Shown here: positions 56,001 to 64,000 of the stretch, one piece after another
How the letters are laid out: each line of letters starts with the position of its first letter
Numbering within the stretch: the first letter of the stretch is position 1
Assembly (NCBI GenBank): GCA_035610835.1
Contig: CM069446.1
Location: 67,627,062-67,691,061, forward strand
Reading direction: 5' to 3'
Source: Ophiura sarsii
Taxonomy: Eukaryota > Echinodermata > Ophiuroidea > Amphilepidida > Ophiuridae
Length of the DNA stretch: 64,000 nt
Notes under the pieces: generated by a model
What the model saw: the letters and a program-made list of their open reading frames with translations, nothing else
The model's database searches: none
Told to the model about the DNA's origin: nothing
Program-made: the position numbers and the translations under genes

Positions 56001-59000
56001 CTACCCTCCACCACATTCTCAATCATTGTTCTGTCTCTCTTGACCAGGGCAGGTTTACGTGGCGCCACAATAACGTTCTGCACTACATATGTAAGACGAT
56101 GATGACCGGTTTCCTATCTCCAAAAGACCCTCAAATTTTGTGCGACCTCCCAGAATAAAAAAGGGGCTCCACCATTCCATCGGTTTGCACCGTCACGAAC
56201 CTCATCCCCGATCTTGGCGTGTTCTGGGAGAATTCACGGAAAATGGTCATCATCGAACTCACATGCAGTGCCCTTTGAACTCAATCTTGATAAAATCGCA
56301 CACAAGAAAATCTGACAAATACGCCAAATACGCCGCGCTCTGGTTGCTGATATTCAGAACAATGATTTTGAGTGTGAGTTGGTCGCCCTCGAAATTGGTA
56401 GTCGTGGTTACATTTCCCCTCACAGTCACAATCTTGGTAGACTTAAATATATACTCAAACTGTGCAATAGCCCCACAACTATTCCGGGACAACACCACCA
56501 AACTATCTATTCTTTCATCTTTCTCAATTTTCCATGCTCACAAGGATCCCACATGGGATAATTATCCAACTCTCAACGTGCAATCATAATGGTTTACTGC
56601 AGGGCAGGTCCCTTTTATATGAATATCTATTTTTGTATTTTAACATGTCTGTTTTGTTGTCATGTTGTGTTTAGTTTGTCCCCATTATCCCTGCGTTCGT
56701 CCACCTAAATGGAGAACTGATCTGGGAATTACATGTTTTCCATTATTGTGTATCAATTCTGTATGTGTAACTTTTATGATGCTAATAAAGTGATGTGAAA
56801 TAAATAGTGTGCACATGTATGGCTAAACATAAAATTGTGCTAGAGCTTTGTAGCGGTATGGTGTAGAAGTATGCAAATGATCTCAGAGAGAATAATGAAA
56901 TGCTCTACCGCACATCTAACAAACCCTGTTAACAACGAAATAAATCTCAAAATCCTTATTTGTATACTTGGGACTTATACACTATGCCCTTACCAGAATT
57001 ATTGTCACGCCAAGAATTAAGTAAACTAATCCAAGTGATTCCCAAACCTTGGTCAGTGAATGGTGTTAACATGTTCTCGCGCAAGCTTGTTTTCATTTCT
57101 TTTTCTTAGCGTGTTATGATGTCACATTTGCAGTTATTATATCCAAGACTTACCCGCAAGCACAGCGTTATGCATTATATTTTAGAAAAATATTTATCGA
57201 GCCCAAAAATGCGGTAGTTATATAAAACAAAACATCATACTTATCACAAAAAACTAATAAAACCGGCTATCTTTCAATATTCCATTTTTAAAATTCGCGG
57301 CAATCAAAAGTGCCGATGTCGATGACGTCATGGTTATTGGTGCTTAAAGTGTATTGTATAACTATATCGACAACGGGACTTTCGATCGCCGCGAATTTTA
57401 AAAATTGCATGTCGAGTAATGGCGGTTTTCGCTTTTGTCATAAGTGGAGGTGTTGTTACTACGCGATTTGGCCTCGATAATTATTGTAACATAAAATGCA
57501 CAATGTTGTGCTTGCGGGACCCCTCCTTTAAAAGTGTGTACACGGCTTAACTCTATGAGAACGCCAAGTGGGGCGTTGTTTTCACGTCTATACTCCTTCC
57601 AAGCCTCGATATGCATACGTGCTGGGTATTTGCCGTCATTGTAGTAGATTAGTTCGACATCTTTAGGATCAGAACAATAAACAATCCATCCGCCATCCCC
57701 TACACGCTGTTTATAAATGGGTCCAAGTTCCTAAATATGAAGAATAAAACAATATCACTATTATTAGGGTATAAAAACGATATTAAATACTTCATTACAA
57801 GTAAACTTGTCTTTACTTAAAACATCAATTTGCATTGTTACTCACTCCGACAAAGATTTGAAGGATTATCATTCATCATAACCCATTGTCCAGGATAATT
57901 TACAATCTTTGCTTGTGCGTCGTCACCGTTGTGATGTCGTGATATCGAAATAAAGCCAAAATGTTCATTTAAATTGCGCAACTTCTACAAGAAATCCCGA
58001 AATAGTATAGGTGGTTACGCGTTATGAACTCGCCTCCATAGGGCGGTGCTGATACACTTTTTAGTTTTGTGCTGTCATATTCTTTAAATATTTTTAAAAC
58101 CACAAAAGCTATCTCAACAAATTTGGTATCATTTTAAAGCCCTATAACAAGCGTTCTGCCTGCAAAATAGCATTGGTATAGCTAATACAGAAGGGGAGCT
58201 ATACAGCTGTTTGAAGTTTAGGGACCAGGGGTGGTGCTGGAAAGGGTGCCGCCGGAAGGGGTGCAGCCTGTACAAACTCAATGGGGATAATCCCATGCTT
58301 TGTTCTTTTTACCTAACTAGTCATCCCCTAATGTGACAAACACCATTCTGGTCCCATTTTAAAGGATATTTAGTAGTCTTTAAGTATGTGGTTCAACATA
58401 CTTGTCAACTATTGCTTGCTTAATTCGAGTTGTGTTCTCGATCTACTATGGCTCTCCACACCTTCCTGTCCTGCATTGCTGTCTTTAAGTCTCCTACATC
58501 CAAACCAGTGTCCTGTTTTAGCACATCGATGTAAGTTTAGGGCAGGTCTTCCAGGTTTTCTTCTCCCATGCTTTGGTATCCAATGAACCAGCTCTGACAC
58601 ACATTCTTGACTCCTAAAGCAGTGGCCTGAGAATCTTGTCCTTCTCTCCCTGATCTTTTGGGTGATCTTGGGTAGGTCTTCATACAGCTTTGTGTTAGTT
58701 GTATGTTGCTTCCAGTGAATGTTGAGGACAGCCCTCAGCATACGAGTATAACAGCCATCAAGTTGCTTTGCTAGCTTAGGGGTGGTGGTCCATGCCTCAC
58801 AGCCATATAGTAACACAGATTCAACAGTTGCGGCGAACAGGCGAAGTTTGAATTTTCTTGGTAGGGTGGATTTCCAGATCTTGTTCAGCTTCCCACAGGC
58901 TCTCCAAGCTGCTGCCTTGCGTTGCTTGATATCTGTTTCAGTGCTTGACATCCAGGCACCTAGGTATTTGAAATCGTTTACTTCATCTAGTTTGGTTCCA

Positions 59001-60368
59001 TCATTTGTTCTGATTTCCACCGCACTTGTTTGGTTGTATGCCATGAGCTTTGTCTTCTTTGCATTCATAGACAAGCCAACTTTAGCCACTGATGTCCCGA
59101 CCCTCTGAAGCAGATGATGTGCCTGGTGTAGTTCTTCAGACAGCAGGGCAATATCGTCTGCAAAGTCAAAGTCTGTCACTGCTACAGGTCCAATCCTTCT
59201 GCTTCTTCGCTTTTCAAGGTGGAATCCAAGCTCCTCTTCCTTTCCTGTTATAGCTATTCTCAGGGCGAAGTCTAGTACAATAAAAAACAGATATGGGGCA
59301 AGGGTGTCACCTTGAAGTACACCAGCTAAGATTTCGAACAGATCTGTTTCTCCATCTGGAGAAATCACTTTAGCCATAGTTCCCTCGTACATGTCTCCAA
59401 CAGCATCGATGATCTGTCAACTATTTGTAACAACTAATTAATTATGGATAAGACAATGATCATCAGCTTTCTTCCTATTTGCTACACAGTCAACATGAAT
59501 AATCAGCCTCAATTCACCGGATTTATACAAATTACTATAACAGAAAAAGTTTTCAACCTATGATAGCAAAAGTATACATTTTTGGAAAGCTTGGAACTAG
59601 AGGAATCCAAAAATGAAATATTTCTGAAAATTCTAAAAATATATAAAATAAAAATTAGAGATATTCACTAGCCGGTATAATTACCTTACTGACCTAGTAA
59701 CCTTTGACAATTATATATCATCTAATGGGTAATTTCATAAGAAATTCAAATATGTAAGGTAAATAATAATAGGGGTAGGTATAAAAATTATATGGATCTC
59801 AAATTAAAAGTTACAAATTCTGATATTTTCCGAACATTTTGAATCATACCATTTTAGTCCTTAGTCGTACTATATTTACAATGGCATATTTGGTTTCCTC
59901 ATGCAATTTCCCTTTAGAAAATGTATACTTTTACTACCTCAGGGGGGTATACAAGCAAATATAAATTAAATGTGTAAAGTTAAAATCCTGTCGCGAACGC
60001 CAAAATCCGTGTGTAACGCGAAAGGAGGCGAGCTTATAACACATGACCGGGTATGATCGTAGGCTAAAAACCCATAAAGATGGGTCCCGTTTCGTGAAAA
60101 AGGTTAAATCAGCCTTATTTGAGGTACATGTAGACAAATCTCAACACCCCATGAAAAATCATTAGAGTACCCCTCCCCCGGGCACAAGCAGCACCGGCCG
60201 AAGCAACAGTATCGTTTGACCGTGTTGTATACTCACCTTAAATGTCTGTGTGATTGCCAGATGAGGTCTTTTAAACGCATCTTGTTTCCATGCATCGTAG
60301 ATGGACGCTATAACACCTATCGGACCTTTCAAATTCACGGATTGCGGTACAACATCAAAATCCTTCGC
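49910..60368 (-). CDS. Mitochondrial-clan cytochrome P450 gene (CYP27/CYP24/CYP10-like), partial
   Basis: Exons on the minus strand: 60368-60237, 57730-57552, 54886-54809, 54172-53969, 53101-52935, 51566-51400, 50940-50862, 50063-49910. The last five join in a consistent frame with GT-AG sites and give helix I (TELLAASVDTTASTASW), helix K (KETFR, ExxR), FRPERW and the heme loop PFGFGTRMCLG with the Cys ligand. The N-terminal exons read TFK joined to ELGPIYKQRVG and YPARMHIEAWKEYRREN, typical of mitochondrial P450s. Family role: heme monooxygenase of the inner mitochondrial membrane using adrenodoxin, acting on sterol or similar substrates; the substrate here is unknown. The presequence exon, coding between 57552 and 54886, part of helices D-F between 54809 and 54172, and the final exon were not found, so an intact gene is not proven. 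Confidence 0.85.
50170..50345 (-). pseudogene. Decayed duplicate of the P450 heme-exon region
   Basis: On the minus strand TGACATACATCTACTCGTCT and the following bases resemble the start of the exon at 50063-49910 (TYIYSSG against TYFYSSG, then EYPHDF against EYPNDF), with matching adjacent intron sequence (GCATGTTACACGCTAGGC against ACATGATACGCGCTATGC). It lacks the heme Cys and is not a usable exon. Confidence 0.7.
50862..50940 (-). CDS. P450 exon: after helix K
   Basis: Acceptor CTTATATAG; completes the Arg of ETFR and continues LYPVTGGTARLLPVDM then ILHGYHIPAE; donor GTAAAA. Typical RLYPV and GYxIP motifs. Confidence 0.93.
51400..51566 (-). CDS. P450 exon: J-K helices with ExxR
   Basis: Acceptor CTCTATTGCAG, reads TASTASWMLHLLSLDPVVQA, KLHEEVMRVIPEDVHP, MPYLTAVVKETFR, donor GTAATC. 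Phase fits the exons on both sides. Confidence 0.93.
51668..51937 (-). mobile_element. TTAA-flanked MITE with a tRNA-like core, copy 1
   Basis: Flanked by TTAA at 51664-51667 and 51938-51941; ends CCCTAACCCACCC and (inverted) CCCTTACAGCCCC. The centre (minus strand) has an A-box-like TGGCGCAGTTGGTAGAG and a B-box-like GGGTTCAAACCCC. Matches 61672-61936 along its length in the same orientation. Lies in a P450 intron-distal region. Confidence 0.8.
52428..52666. mobile_element. TTAA-target MITE family A, copy e, in a P450 intron
   Basis: TTAA on both sides (52424-52427, 52667-52670); start CACTTTTTACGCGG, end CCGCGTGGAAAGTG; 239 bp. Confidence 0.92.
52935..53101 (-). CDS. P450 exon: H-I helix with oxygen-binding motif
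   Basis: Acceptor TTAATTTGTAG, reads RKYVEEKTEQIRDRI, GSYLAYLVGEGKLTNEQIY, SNMTELLAASVDT, donor GTATTG. The I-helix consensus AGxDTT appears as ASVDTT across the splice. Confidence 0.92.
53632..53907. repeat. MITE-like element filled by a 16-bp tandem repeat
   Basis: Inverted ends TACCGTAAATTCCGTGC and (right, reversed) TACCGTAATGTCCGTGCC enclose 15 copies of AGTATAAGCCGCGTGG, nearly identical. It is in the P450 intron between 53969 and 53101. Confidence 0.9.
53969..54172 (-). CDS. P450 exon: E-G helix region
   Basis: Reads SCKFFFDRKLQLLEKKLKTE, NKAFFDAIGDLTENSIYLM, FPLEWHKRLNSPPYRKTNAA, WDTLFKL, donor GTAAGT. AWDTLFK is characteristic of mitochondrial P450s. The acceptor (CCAAAG) is the nearest AG after a pyrimidine tract and could lie slightly upstream. 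Confidence 0.85.
54809..54886 (-). CDS. Probable P450 exon: region after helix C
   Basis: Acceptor TGTATTACAG, 26 codons reading YFVKMLDSKLDRPDHAAKKV then MKCYP, donor GTAATT. LDSKLDRPDHAA aligns with the LNxRLLxPxxAA stretch of CYP27-type proteins. The usual helix-C Arg of WxxxR is replaced by Val, and its phase does not fit the 57552 exon directly, so an exon is missing between them. Confidence 0.5.
55775..56800 (+). pseudogene. Hero/R2-group non-LTR retrotransposon 3' fragment with restriction-like endonuclease
   Basis: Across shifting frames: YWHTKVKTLLVQGRLIDLL, YNLPVGVYKFVVNSL, zinc knuckle CNLCKNRATLHHILNHC, GRFTWRHNNVLHYIC, then FELNLDKIAHKK and VALEIGSRGYISPHSHN. The CCHC knuckle followed by WRHN and EIGSRGY is the arrangement of the restriction-like endonuclease in Hero/NeSL/R2-type LINEs. 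A Trp codon is now TGA and several frameshifts occur. A 3' UTR with AATAAA runs to about 56800. It lies antisense in a P450 intron. Confidence 0.75.
56801..57550. other. P450 intron, no further feature
   Basis: A short inverted pair with AAAATTCGCGGC / GCCGCGAATTTTA at about 57290 and 57390. No exon supported. Confidence 0.5.
57552..57730 (-). CDS. P450 exon: A-B helix region
   Basis: Acceptor CATATTTAG, reading ELGPIYKQRVGDGG, SDPKDVELIYYNDGKYPARM, EAWKEYRRENNAPLGVLIE, donor GTTAAG. Matches the beta-1/B-helix region of mitochondrial P450s. Confidence 0.87.
58409..59415 (-). pseudogene. RTE-like non-LTR reverse transcriptase, 5'-truncated, one C-terminal frameshift
   Basis: An open frame of 327 codons (Met at 59392; similarity starts QIIDAVGDMYEG near 59415): GVLQGDTLAPYLFFIVLD (palm motif), FDFADDIALLSEEL (catalytic FADD), SMNAKKTKLMAYN, FKYLGAWMSS, LLYGCEAWT, RRTRFSGHC. 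Near 58530 the frame shifts: the native end TYIDVLKQDTGLDVGDLKT, AMQDRKVWRAIVDREH is in another frame with its stop at 58422-58420. Family function is target-primed reverse transcription; the endonuclease and N-terminal part are absent. It lies in a P450 intron on the same strand. A long intact frame indicates a fairly recent insertion. Confidence 0.88.
59416..60236. other. P450 intron, no feature seen
   Basis: AT-rich sequence without recognisable repeats or exons. Confidence 0.5.
60237..60368 (-). CDS. P450 exon: N-terminal region
   Basis: Acceptor AATTCAG, then 44 codons in phase 0 (AKDFDVVPQSVNLKGPIG, AWKQDAFKRPHLAITQTFK), then donor GTGAGT. Precedes the ELGPIYK exon in phase. Confidence 0.85.
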
Positions 60369-60404
60369 CTGAATTGATATTGATAGAAAAGAATTTACGT
60401 TGTA

Positions 60405-61420
60405 AGGATATTTACATTACTGTGGCATATGGTTTAAAGATGATTTTGGCTGAAGTCATAAGTGCTAAGGATAGGATGAGCTTAAACAGAGCATTCAAGG
60501 CTGTGATAAAATGGTTGCTTAAAAGTGCCATTTGACCGGGTCACAAAACGATATTTATAATTAGAGAATACAGGTATTGTTTTAAGACCGTACCCGTGTT
60601 ATATTGTCTGACATAAATGCAGACGGTAGTATTATTTTGAGTGGTACAACGACGCCGCAGGTTTCTGCAAATGTGTCACCTCTTTAAAAGTTTTGGACCT
60701 GTCCATACATTGGGAGAGGTAGTAAACCGTTTTCCGAATAAATCAATATAATTTCGATCCTGAAACAGGCCAGCAAAAAAAATCTGTATGTTACACCGTG
60801 GACGTACCATGGTTATACGGGCACTTGAAATTTAACTTGTTTAATAGGCCTACAATATTAAACATGTTGTTATTACGCTTATCATCAATTTAGGTTGCAA
60901 GTATATTTACGTTACAGTGGCATACCAGTATTGTGTTAAGATGATTTTGGGTGAAGTCATAAGTGCTAAGGATAGGGTGCGCTTGAACAGAGCATTCAAG
61001 GCTGTAATTAAATGGTTGCTTAAAAGTGCCATTTGACCGGGTCACAAAACGATATTTATAATTAGAGAATACAGGTATTGTTTTAAGACCGTACCCGTGT
61101 TATATTGTCTGACATAAATGCGGACGGTAGCATTATTTTAAGTGGAGCCGGCGGAGTTGTTTCACAAAACAGTCATATTTTATTTCATCAAAATTGTACC
61201 TTAAATTGCCCACATTTGTCAACTGTTACCCCTGTTATTATTGGTTTCTGCGAATGTGTCATACATTGGGAGAGGCAGTAAACTATTTCCCGAATAAATC
61301 AATATAATATCGATCCTGAAACAGGCCAGAAAGGAAAATGTGTATGTTACACCGTGGACGTACCATGGTTACACGCACACTTTAAATTTAACATGTTTAA
61401 TAGGCATACAAGGCTGATTG
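60405..61420. repeat. Tandem duplication of about 500 bp
   Basis: 60405-60860 and 60905-61420 align (ATTTGACCGGGTCACAAAAC at both; CACCGTGGACGTACCATGGT at 60794 and 61350). The second copy has an insertion near 61145-61235. Would be the first P450 intron or upstream region. Confidence 0.88.
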
Positions 61421-61545
61421 CGACATGCTCGAGGATGGCCTTCATGCGTACGAGTTTGATTACGACGTGCTCGAGAACGGCCTTTATGCGTACAAGTTTG
61501 ATCACGACGTGCTCGAGGACGGCCTTCATGTGTACGACCTCCGAA
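61410..61545. repeat. 48-bp minisatellite, three units
   Basis: Units with GACGTGCTCGAGRACGGCCT and TACRAGTTTGATYACG; 48 bp is 16 codons, so both strands stay open. Not considered a gene. Confidence 0.9.
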
Positions 61546-61671
61546 TTATGACCCTTATATTCCCTCATAAGAAACACGCAGGAAAATTGCGGTAGACGCA
61601 CGGTAGAAGTGCGCGATATGGAACAAAACTTTATTTACCACGAAATGCGCGAAGGTGGTCACGCTCATTAA

Positions 61672-61936
61672 CCTCCTACCCACATTTTCCAAGGGATTTT
61701 TTTTCAACGACAAAAAGCGCGGACAAAAACAGTGGCCACGCCCCCGGGGCTTGAACCGAGGACCTCTCGGTTGAGAGACGAACGCACTACCAGTGCGCCA
61801 CGGGGATCAACCATACTTGGCCGAGTATACTCGGCCAACTATGTAGCCTGTGGCCATTATTTCATCGAAAAGGTGCCACGTCAGCTTACACAGACAGACT
61901 GCACCGTGGCCATTTGTGGCACTGGGGTGGTTAGGG
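61672..61936 (-). mobile_element. TTAA-flanked MITE with a tRNA-like core, copy 2
   Basis: TTAA at 61668-61671 and 61937-61940; inverted ends CCTCCTACCCAC and CCCTAACCACCCC. Core (minus strand) has TGGCGCACTGGTAGTGCG and GGTTCAAGCCCC in A-box/B-box spacing. Confidence 0.8.
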
Positions 61937-61940
61937 TTAA

Positions 61941-62255
61941 TGTATGCCGTGTTTAAAGTTGTCTGATGTTAATTTCGTCGATTTCACTGAGAACCAATGA
62001 GATTTGCCTAAACATTCTTAGCTGTTTAAGAATACGCGATCAAAATTAAAAAGCGGCAATGTATATGCCGATGATTTATGTCAATGTTTAAAACAAATGT
62101 ACCCGTTTGACACACGCATTATTTTCTGTTCACGGTACTAACTAGACGTAAATATACGCCCTCGCTGTTCCCCTCCAGCCCAACACGTAGTATTATTAAC
62201 CAAGCACAATACCTGTTCAAATGGCTCAACCAAAGCTGTTCTAATTAGTGGCATA
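61941..62255. other. Intergenic, no gene seen
   Basis: No recognisable feature. Confidence 0.5.
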
Positions 62256-62259
62256 TCCC

Positions 62260-62960
62260 CGACTCTAGTGCCGACTACCGAGCTCCAGAGTCACTCTCCG
62301 ATGGGAGTAGCCCGTGGGTTGAAAATGGCTCGGTAATATGCCTCGGGCATCCCCGATAGCACAATTCTGTCGGCCCGACATCGGTATTTGGTCAGTACAA
62401 TCGGCTGGACGTCGTGTCTTATTCGGGACGTTCATTAAACGTCGGCACAACGATGGCATTTATTGGCTTACAAAACGTCAGTTTATTGACGTCGTCAGAA
62501 CGTCGGGTATAAGTCGGATGCGATACGTACGTTGGCCTACATGTACTACCGTCGTATGAACGTCGGTTGTATGTCGGCAAATAGTAGTTATGTGTGTCTT
62601 ATTGCTTATTGGGAATGTCCACTGAACGTTGGACAAACATGGTTTACAAAACGTCGGCTCAATTACGTTGTATGGAGGTCGCTTTAAGGCCAACTGCAGA
62701 ACGTCGGCCCAGGCCAATGCTGTCAATTTGACGTCGGCTTAACGTCGCCGAAAAATTTCAATGAAGTCTTAGTATGGATGTCTTTTAAAACGTCGACATG
62801 ACGTTGGTCAACCATGGCCTACATACGCTTTAAAGACGTCTGTAGGCCAAGTATAGAAAGTCGGCGTTCTAACTGTCGAATGGACGTTGGCTATAGGGCG
62901 CTGAGGAAATTTCAGCCGGATGTCTATGACATCGGCATTATGCTGAACAGAATTACCCTC
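62260..62960. repeat. Degenerate ACGTCGG-rich element
   Basis: Over twenty AACGTCGG / GACGTCGGC-like octamers spaced irregularly by 10-40 bp; possible inverted ends near 62360 (AATTCTGTCGGC) and 62950 (GAACAGAATTACC). Short frames through it are not genes. Confidence 0.7.
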
Positions 62961-63803
62961 GGGTGTGCGGCCCTCTTAAATGTCAAGTGCCAAAGTATTA
63001 AGAATTCCACAGTATCCTCTAACAACTGATACGCAGTCAATAACCTTTAAAGTAATGCAGGAGTTAAATAATTATTCTTTATCAAGTAAAAGATTAAGAA
63101 AAATGTTAAAGATTTCCACAGCACACTCTAAACAACTGATACGTATATCTATATACTAATTTTCGGTCCCTCGCCTGATTAGATAGTTCAATAATAATTT
63201 TACACTCGCGTCCCTCTTCAACTGAAAAAGCGTGGTAATTGCGCCTCTAATAGACGAGCTAATTAGATAGTTCAATGCCAGTATTTTCCCGTTTTCAGAC
63301 ATGCGCAGAAAGGATCACAGATGATAATCTGAAATGTTGAATTTATTTTACTCGGATAGCTACTGTTCGGGCAAAAATTGTGGTTTTCGGAGTGAGTGAT
63401 GACATATGGTCTTCACCCAAAATATTTTCATCAGGGATATAGCTACATTTTTGTATATGCGGCCGTTTGTTATTCTTAAAGATCGCATGAGTACAAGCAT
63501 TTATACGTGACTATCCGTCCGACAAATAAAATTATTTTACGACATTTTCTAAATGTAAATAAAAACTCTTACACAGATCTTAAAGTGACACTCTCGCATT
63601 AGTAACATAGACGAACGCGTAGTTTGCTAACGATAAAGAAACTGTGGCGGTACCATAACAACAGTTCCTATGTTGAAGCTGCGCGACCGCGTTTATCATG
63701 GTGCGCGCGATTCAGCGCACATGTAATGACGCATACAAAGTGTATACGCGTTTGTGGCGCAAACTGCACATTGTAACGTGGCAGGGTGAAAGCAGGCAGT
63801 CCG
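62961..63803. other. Intergenic, no gene seen
   Basis: GCGCGA-rich patch near 63680-63730; otherwise unremarkable. Confidence 0.5.
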
Positions 63804-63805
63804 TA

Positions 63806-64000
63806 CACTCTAAGAAAAAGGATGCTTCAGGATTCAGGGGTTCTTGGCTGTCCCGTATGGAACCCATCACCTTAAAAGGTTCCAAAAAGAACCATTTTAA
63901 GGTTCAAAGTGGGCCGCAAAATATGGGCAAACATTGGTCTTTAGAACCGCTAAAGGTTCTCTACAGAACCTTTTGGGGGCCTTTAAAATCAAAGAACCTT
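63806..64000. mobile_element. CACTCTAAGAAAAAGG-terminus MITE, cut by the window end
   Basis: Starts CACTCTAAGAAAAAGG after TA (63804-63805), followed by subterminal AAAGGTTC / GAACCTTT repeats in both orientations. The other end is outside the window. Confidence 0.75.

Noticed and set aside
56140..56589. 149-residue plus-strand open frame as a new gene
   Set aside because: It is a shifted frame over the degraded Hero/R2-like endonuclease; the true residues lie in other frames.
57846..57984. Exon-like segment (minus strand, acceptor TTCTTGTAG, donor GTGAGT, reading EHFGFISISRHHNGDD)
   Set aside because: Its phase is incompatible with the flanking P450 exons, which already join in frame (TFK to ELGPIYK), and no family was recognised.
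62265..62726. Several 64-82-residue frames
   Set aside because: All fall in the ACGTCGG repeat field on both strands.

Overview
This window is nuclear DNA of an animal, most likely a marine invertebrate and probably a deuterostome (hemichordate, echinoderm or cephalochordate style). That placement is inference from gene types and transposon content, not proof. Reasons: a mitochondrial-clan cytochrome P450 split by GT-AG introns; an intronless leucine-rich-repeat rhodopsin-type receptor of the LGR/GRL101 kind; Penelope-like, CR1-like, L2-like, RTE-like and Hero/R2-like retroelement fragments; many MITEs; and no bacterial gene organisation. About nine tenths of the window is repeats and unique non-coding DNA. 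There is one 100-N assembly gap (3820-3919).

Genes. (1) 23146-27792 (+) is a complete single-exon 1548-residue receptor: signal peptide, unassigned Cys-containing N-terminal domain, about 37 LRRs of 24 residues, Cys hinge, seven transmembrane helices. Its LRR array is built from 504-bp (7-LRR) higher-order repeats. (2) 1-552 (+) is the 3' end of a paralogue whose start lies outside the window; the duplication continues through the 3' flank (553 to about 3800 matches 27793 to about 34430). (3) 60368 down to 49910 (-) holds at least eight exons of a mitochondrial P450, from near the N-terminus to the heme-binding Cys; the first and last exons were not found and two internal stretches are missing. 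(4) 16544-16278 (-) is a probable exon of unknown protein, possibly COR-domain-like.

Layout. 1-3800: paralogue end and duplicated flank. 3920-4860: L2-like LINE. 6155-11488: a CR1-like LINE segment duplicated in tandem. 11.7-15.4 kb: nested MITEs and a foldback. 16.9-19.25 kb: a Penelope-like element with inverted pseudo-LTRs, one of them split by a solo LTR. 19.3-21.1 kb: palindromic MITE plus a third LINE copy. 23.1-27.8 kb: receptor gene. 27.8-34.4 kb: its duplicated flank with newer insertions. 34.5-40.9 kb: MITEs, short tandem arrays and a second Penelope remnant. 42.0-44.0 kb: large foldback. 46.3-47.0 kb: third copy of a dispersed repeat. 49.9-60.4 kb: P450 gene with TEs in its introns. 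60.4-64 kb: tandem duplications, minisatellite, tRNA-like MITE and the start of another MITE.

The most informative signal is a set of filled/empty site pairs inside the window. Because segments are duplicated, several MITE insertions can be read against an unoccupied copy, which gives exact element ends and target-site duplications (TTAA, TAA, TA, CCCCT) without any database.
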